A stretch of 64,000 nt of DNA from Mixophyes australis (lineage: Eukaryota; Chordata; Amphibia; Anura; Limnodynastidae): the NCBI GenBank assembly GCA_036250195.1, contig JAVHZZ010000008.1, positions 11,503,434 through 11,567,433 of the forward strand, in the 5' to 3' direction. Both the position numbers and the translations under genes were made by a program. Under the pieces are notes generated by a model. The model saw only the letters and a program-made list of their open reading frames with translations. It ran no database searches and was not told the origin of the DNA. This document shows positions 59,110 to 64,000 of this stretch, one piece after another (position 1 is the first letter of the stretch; the number at the start of each line of letters is the position of its first letter).

Positions 59110-59360
59110 ATTATTCTGACACTGTAAATGTCAGCACTTAACCTGCTGATTAAAGACCAATGCCAACGGCTCTGGTGGCTATACCCTGCCGGCATTGGTC
59201 TTTTAATGTCGGCAATGTGATTGTCAACATTGTGAATGTCGCCAATCACACTGACGACATTGTCCGCCTGTCTACACAATGCAAGTGTCGACATTTAGCC
59301 TGCCGACTTTTTTTATGTCAGCAGGTTAAGTGCCAACATTTACACTGTGAGAATTATGTA
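59110..59360. repeat. Foldback element, 250 bp
   Basis: Left arm attctgacactgtaaatgtc through gcacttaacctgctga. Right arm tcagcaggttaagtgccaac through tttacactgtgagaat. The centre holds further short inversions (ccaatgccaa and ggcattggtc). Non-coding. Confidence 0.75.
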
Positions 59361-60044
59361 CCCTACCCGTGTAATCAGCTGATAATTACAAATGCTGGTG
59401 TTCTGCTCCTCAGATATTCCAACAGCCCAACAATCAACAGGCTTCACTTACAAAGCGCAAAATACCCAAGGCACCGCGGCAATTTTTTGGGGAGAGGTCA
59501 GGTGCCTCGATTTACGCAGGTGTGCTGAGAGTTTTGGAAAAGAGCATAGGTATAGGAAGCGGGATGGCGTATGTGAGGGAGCAGTGTTCACCAAAGCAGT
59601 GGAGCTGAGCGAGGGGGTCTCATGCAAAGTGCCGAGACGCACCTAGTTTGCAGAATGCAGCAACAACAAGATTATTAAATCTTGTAGCAAGATTATTAAA
59701 AAGATGTTTTATTTAGGGGGGTACCTTGCAGCGCAGTGAGGTTTACGGTCATTTCCACACCGCAAAAAAAAGGAACCTGATTTTTGAGCCAGCTTTGAAC
59801 TGTAGGAAATCAGGTCTCCGCTCATAATTTTAATGGGACACTTAACACTTTCCAGTTGAACTTGGGTGTAGTAGCGCACGTTGCCCATTGTAAAACAAAG
59901 CTTCAGACCCACATAATAATAATAATAATATATGTAATAGAGACAGTCCCGATGTTCCCTCACTATCATGATTCATATAAGCCATAAATGAAAGTCAATC
60001 CAAGCAGTATTTAAAAATACAAATAGAAATTATCTTTATAGTTT
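59361..60044. other. No gene seen
   Basis: A GC-richer block at 59450-59645 with chance frames on both strands, then a short (ATA)n at 59908-59930. Confidence 0.45.
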
Positions 60045-60365
60045 GGGCAGCACGGTGGCTCAGTGGTTAGCACTTCTGCCTTACAGCACTGGGGTCATGA
60101 GTTCAATTCCCGACCATGGCCTTATCTGTGTGGCGTTTGTATGCTCTCCCCGTGTTTACGTGGGTTTCCTCCAGGTACTCCAAAAACATACTGGTAGGTT
60201 AATTGGCTGATATTAAATTGCCCTTAGTCTCTCTCGAACTGTGTGTGTGTATGTTAGGGGATTTAGATTGTAAGCTCCAATGGGGCAGGGACTGATGTGA
60301 GTGAGTTCTCTGTACAGCGCTGCGGAATTAGTGGCGCTATATAAATAGATGATGATGATGATGAT
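60045..60365 (+). mobile_element. tRNA-derived SINE, near full length
   Basis: It begins gggcagcacggtggctcagt, has the B-box-like gagttcaattcc, the conserved body, agcgctgcggaattagtggc, and a (GAT)n tail. It is close to the apparent family consensus. Confidence 0.85.
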
Positions 60366-60522
60366 ATAGTGTTGCCGGCACCTTGATCTGGAGTCCGGAC
60401 AGACTATCTAGTAGGGGACTGGCACAAAACAAATGTGTCCCCGGGCCCTTTGTAATCGAGATGTACAGTTAGGGGTGTCTTAGCTGTCCATATGTGATCC
60501 AGAGCCCTCATCTACTAGGTAT

Positions 60523-60838
60523 TATTACCATTTATTTATATAGCGCAACTAATTCCGCAGCGCTGTACAGAGAACTCACTCACATCAGTCCCTGCCCCAT
60601 TGGAGCTTACAGTCTAAGTTCCCTAACATACACACACACACACAGACTAGGGTCAATTTGTTAGCAGCCAATTAACCTACCAGTATGTTTTTGGAGTGTG
60701 GGAGGAAACCGGAGCACCCGGAGCAAACACGGGGAGAACATACAAACTCCACACAGATAAGGCCAAGGTCGGGAATCAAACTCATGACCCCAGTGCTGGG
60801 AGGCAGAAGTGCTAACCACTGAGTCACCGTGCTGCCCA
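60523..60838 (-). mobile_element. tRNA-derived SINE, reverse orientation
   Basis: The reverse complement of the same element: it enters at the tail (tttatttatatagcgcaact) and leaves at the head (ctgagtcaccgtgctgccc). It contains a full body (ggaggaaaccggagcacccg) that the copy at 60045 has partly lost. Confidence 0.85.
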
Positions 60839-62992
60839 TCATGCTTAGTTATATCAATATATTAACCGCAGCCTACCAATTCACCAGGAGCATCACCGTG
60901 GCAGCATTCACTAGAGGATTTCTTCAGCCCAAAAATTGTCCAGTCTTCACAAGGTCACATTTGCAAAAGCGCAGAGCAAAATTCAGTGTGTAGATTGGCA
61001 GAGCATGGTGGGGAATACGTGAAGGAGCAGAGTACGCACCAGCCGATTGGAGGAGCCGAGTGAGCGCGTTCTTTGCCAAGTACGGATTGGGCGAGCTGGT
61101 GCGCCTTGTTTTGTGGAACAGTGGAAAAATCGAGATTCCTTTTTTGCGGAGCAATATTATTGCAACCAGATAAAAAGGTTTAGATGGTGCATTTTGTGCG
61201 CATTTCAGTGTTCGACTCAATACACTTTGCCCAGTGTAAAAAAATAACTATCAAACACATCAAAGTGACACAATGTAATAATCACCATCATGATTCACTA
61301 AAGCCAATAACAAGGATACATCTGCTGTTCTCCATTTAAACTTTTGCGCAGTCCCAGTCTTCAGATTTTTTCACATCTCTGCCAACCTAGACGCACTTCA
61401 TAAGCAAATCCTGAGAGTGGAGAGTCGGCGGCACCTTGGCTCATCATATAGGCTCAACAGTACAACAACAGTGATTTGCGGCTCGCTGTCATGCGCTTTG
61501 CGATATCCTCAATATGACAGACACGCTTAGAAAATACTAGATAGTTTTACATAGGTATGTGGCAGTGCACAAAACATCAAATAAAATATTTCTGAAGTTA
61601 AATTTATTTTTAAAATAGTGTTTTTAATGGAATATTATTATTTTTATTAATTTCTATCAATCATTTTTATTTACCATATAAATTTAGACCCACTGTTGTA
61701 TTTCACATCATGGAAACTTCTTGTCAGTAGTGACCCACACATCTTACACACAGCTGACGATGGACATCAGATACTACTGACAGGTAGAAGTGTTAGTTAA
61801 TTGCAGTCACTGCCGCTCCCATTATCTCTGCAGCGGTCACCATGGCAGCGATCAGAAGACAAAGAGATGACTTTGCATTTAGTTTTTTTTCTCCGATTTT
61901 ACTGCAGAGCTTTTCTCCTAAAAATTGTAATTCGAGACCAAGGTTTCTCCTAGATAAAGAGATGACCACAATGCAGGGTATTATGACTTACTTGCATAAT
62001 AAATGCTCAGGAAAATGCCAACGCTGCATTCACTTAGATTTTCCCCCCAGTTTGACAGATGCTTAGCATAACTACCTTGTGCTGCTGTTAATATTTAAAT
62101 ACCTGGATTGGCCGTCAGCCTAGCTTCTCCCACTACAAACGTGCCTATACATGCTGAAACACTTTGTGATGCTGTTAATATTTTTTGTTATGGTCTGATT
62201 GGCTACAGGCTGTCCTGTTTGAAGAATGACAAAAATGGGTATTCAAATGCACCCAACAACTGCATAAAAATATAATAAGTGTTCTAAATATTATACTTCT
62301 TGATAGTAATAGTAGATTTGAATTTCATCTGATTATGCCGACGTGGCTTCGTATCGACCAAATTAGGGTTTTTGATGACACATGACTTTTAAATGATAGT
62401 TTAAGAAAGAAAAACAGTTAAAACAATTGATGTTTTATGGCGGATTAAGAAACAGGCAAATGTTATCTTGAAAATTACTATACAGCAAATTCTCACATAT
62501 TCCATGACATAAAACCAATTTTATTCTCAACCTTTTAAAAAGAGGAAATTTAGTAAAATAAATAAATAAATAAAAAGATTGTCAATTTGTGAATTTCACT
62601 GCCATTAGGTTTTTTGGTGGCAGCACATTTATAGCACTTTTGTAAATTCAGCCCAAGGCATTTAGCATAGGGATCAATGTTCCCTATTTTTATCTACTCT
62701 CAAGCTGCGTTCACTATGCCCAGAACACAACGGGCAGCGTACCGGGGAGTGAAGACACCCAGGTGCGTGTGTACAAACCGTGCAATCATCATTACCTTCT
62801 GGCAATATTCTTCTGTACTGTGAACGGAGAACCAAAACACATATTTTTGAAAAAAAAACATTACCAAGATATAAAATATATAAACAAGTGCATCAAAGTC
62901 CAATAAACACTACATAAAAATGCTTCAGTCTAAAGGTTTATCCAACTTGAAAGCTGCTTTCACTGTATTTGCAGAGGAGGTACGTATTATTT
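60839..62992. other. 2.1 kb with no supported feature
   Basis: Chance frames on both strands. 62060-62230 shows loose similarity to the end of the tandem block near 27310-27400 (gattggctacaggctgtcc against gattggctgcaggttgttc). Confidence 0.4.
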
Positions 62993-63100
62993 CTCCAGGT
63001 GTTGTGAAACTACAAGTCCCAGCATCCCTTGTCAGTTATCGGCTGGCTATCCGCTGGCAGGGCATGCTGGGGCTTGTAGTTTCACAACACCCGGAGAGCC
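62993..63100. repeat. Palindrome with two inverted ZNF143-like motifs
   Basis: The arms ctccaggtgttgtgaaacta and tagtttcacaacacccggag are inverted. Each continues into ACTACAAGTCCCAGCATCC (63009-63027, plus) and ACTACAAGCCCCAGCATGC (63062-63080, minus). The motif resembles the vertebrate ZNF143 (Staf) recognition sequence ACTACAAYTCCCAGCATGC. Confidence 0.7.
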
Positions 63101-63561
63101 ACAGTTTGGCCGGCCCTGCTAGCCGTTGAGAAACTAGCTTGTTTTGTAGTCCCACAAGAGGCGGAGAGACATAGGCTGCCTATCTCTGCCTTTGTATATT
63201 AAGAAACTTACATGGGTACAAAATTATAACTCCAAGGCCCCCCCCCCCCCCCCTTCCCAGAACATGTATTTTCCACGTCATCCTATGCCAGTACACACGG
63301 TCTGTGGATTTGTGCAGAATTTCAGGGGGAGGGAGGTTATGTCGTAACCATTCTAATAGGAAGCTGGAGAAAGAAATAATTCCATATACCCCCGTCTGCT
63401 GACCATGTTTCCTGACTCCGATACTCATCCGATGACATTAGCTCAGAAGGACACCTACTGAAGAGACATAATCGAAGTACATGAAGATCATTAGATTAGA
63501 TCATTGGCTGACTCAGGTCATCACAACGCACAGGAGATCCTATGACCAGGATAAGCACTTA
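63101..63561. other. No gene seen
   Basis: It includes a poly-C run at 63238-63254 and chance frames. Confidence 0.5.
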
Positions 63562-63737
63562 AGGGGTATATTTACTAAACGGCGGGTTTGAAAAAGTGGA
63601 GATGTTGCCTATAGCAACCAATCAGATTCTAGCTGTCATTTATTTAGTGCATTCTACAAAATAAAACCTAGAATCTGATTGGTTGCTATAGGCAACATCT
63701 CCACTTTTTCAAACCCTCCGTTTAGTAAATCTAGCCT
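63562..63737. mobile_element. Palindromic CCAAT MITE with TTA target duplication
   Basis: The arms aggggtatatttactaaacg and gtttagtaaatctagcct surround gttgcctatagcaaccaatc and its inverse. TTA flanks both ends (63559-63561 and 63738-63740). Confidence 0.9.
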
Positions 63738-64000
63738 TTAGTCTCTGCAGACACCAATAGCAACAGACAGGAACATCTCACTATCTGTACTATGCGGCTC
63801 ACCATGCAAGCGTTTCAGTAATGTATTCCTATAGACACCACAAAGGCTTTCGGTGACAATCTGCAAGCACTGCAATTTATTGGAGGAAGGGGACACGTTG
63901 TTTGAGTTTACTGGTCTCTCCTATGGTCAAAAATACATTCCTAGACTGTCAGATTATTTTATTTTTTACTGACAAAGTGCAAATCTGCAAATTTGCAGTA

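Noticed and set aside
1..64000. A novel defence, biosynthetic or viral system
   Set aside because: Nothing beyond one host gene and eukaryotic repeats is supported. The unusual content is the repeat structure and the candidate splice variants.

Overview
The window is vertebrate nuclear DNA, most likely from a frog (anuran amphibian). The coding content is split into exons with GT/AG introns of 0.6 to 9.7 kb. The rest is filled with tRNA-derived SINEs, palindromic MITEs, hAT-type non-autonomous transposons, Tc1/mariner relics and satellite-like arrays of the kinds common in amphibian genomes. Frog is an inference from the repeats and from protein divergence; the species cannot be read from the sequence.

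The only gene I can support is the 3' part of LRRC7 (densin-180), a postsynaptic-density scaffold of the LAP (LRR and PDZ) family, on the + strand from 11571 to 56323. Eleven coding exons join in frame (3003 nt including the stop, 1000 residues). In order: two short exons, the second a probable cassette; two short linker exons; a very large 1654-nt exon for the disordered middle; three small linker exons; and three exons that together encode the C-terminal class I PDZ domain and the terminal residues ELTV. The leucine-rich-repeat exons and the 5' end lie upstream of the window. Two places look like alternative splicing: a 123-nt phase-0 exon at 12348-12470, and a pair of 3' splice sites 39 nt apart before the exon at 37065.

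Region by region: 1-687 is a 21-bp minisatellite that runs off the left edge. 713-2705 holds three hAT-type elements with 8-bp target duplications and a 350-bp AT-rich foldback. 3.9-9.6 kb holds more foldback MITEs, a 1.28-kb CCAAT-rich minisatellite, a SINE and another hAT element. 11.5-19.1 kb holds the first five exons. 22.4-46.7 kb holds five further exons separated by repeat-rich introns: a 565-bp GATA block, Tc1 relics, a 145-bp tandem repeat and a 30-bp minisatellite. The last exon is at 56216-56323. Downstream of it are a candidate 3' UTR, a second copy of a 420-bp transposon, a tail-to-tail SINE pair and a palindrome carrying two ZNF143-like motifs. I found no second gene, no RNA gene and no prokaryote-type system. 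Most open reading frames in the window are artefacts of repeats whose period is a multiple of three, or of chance.
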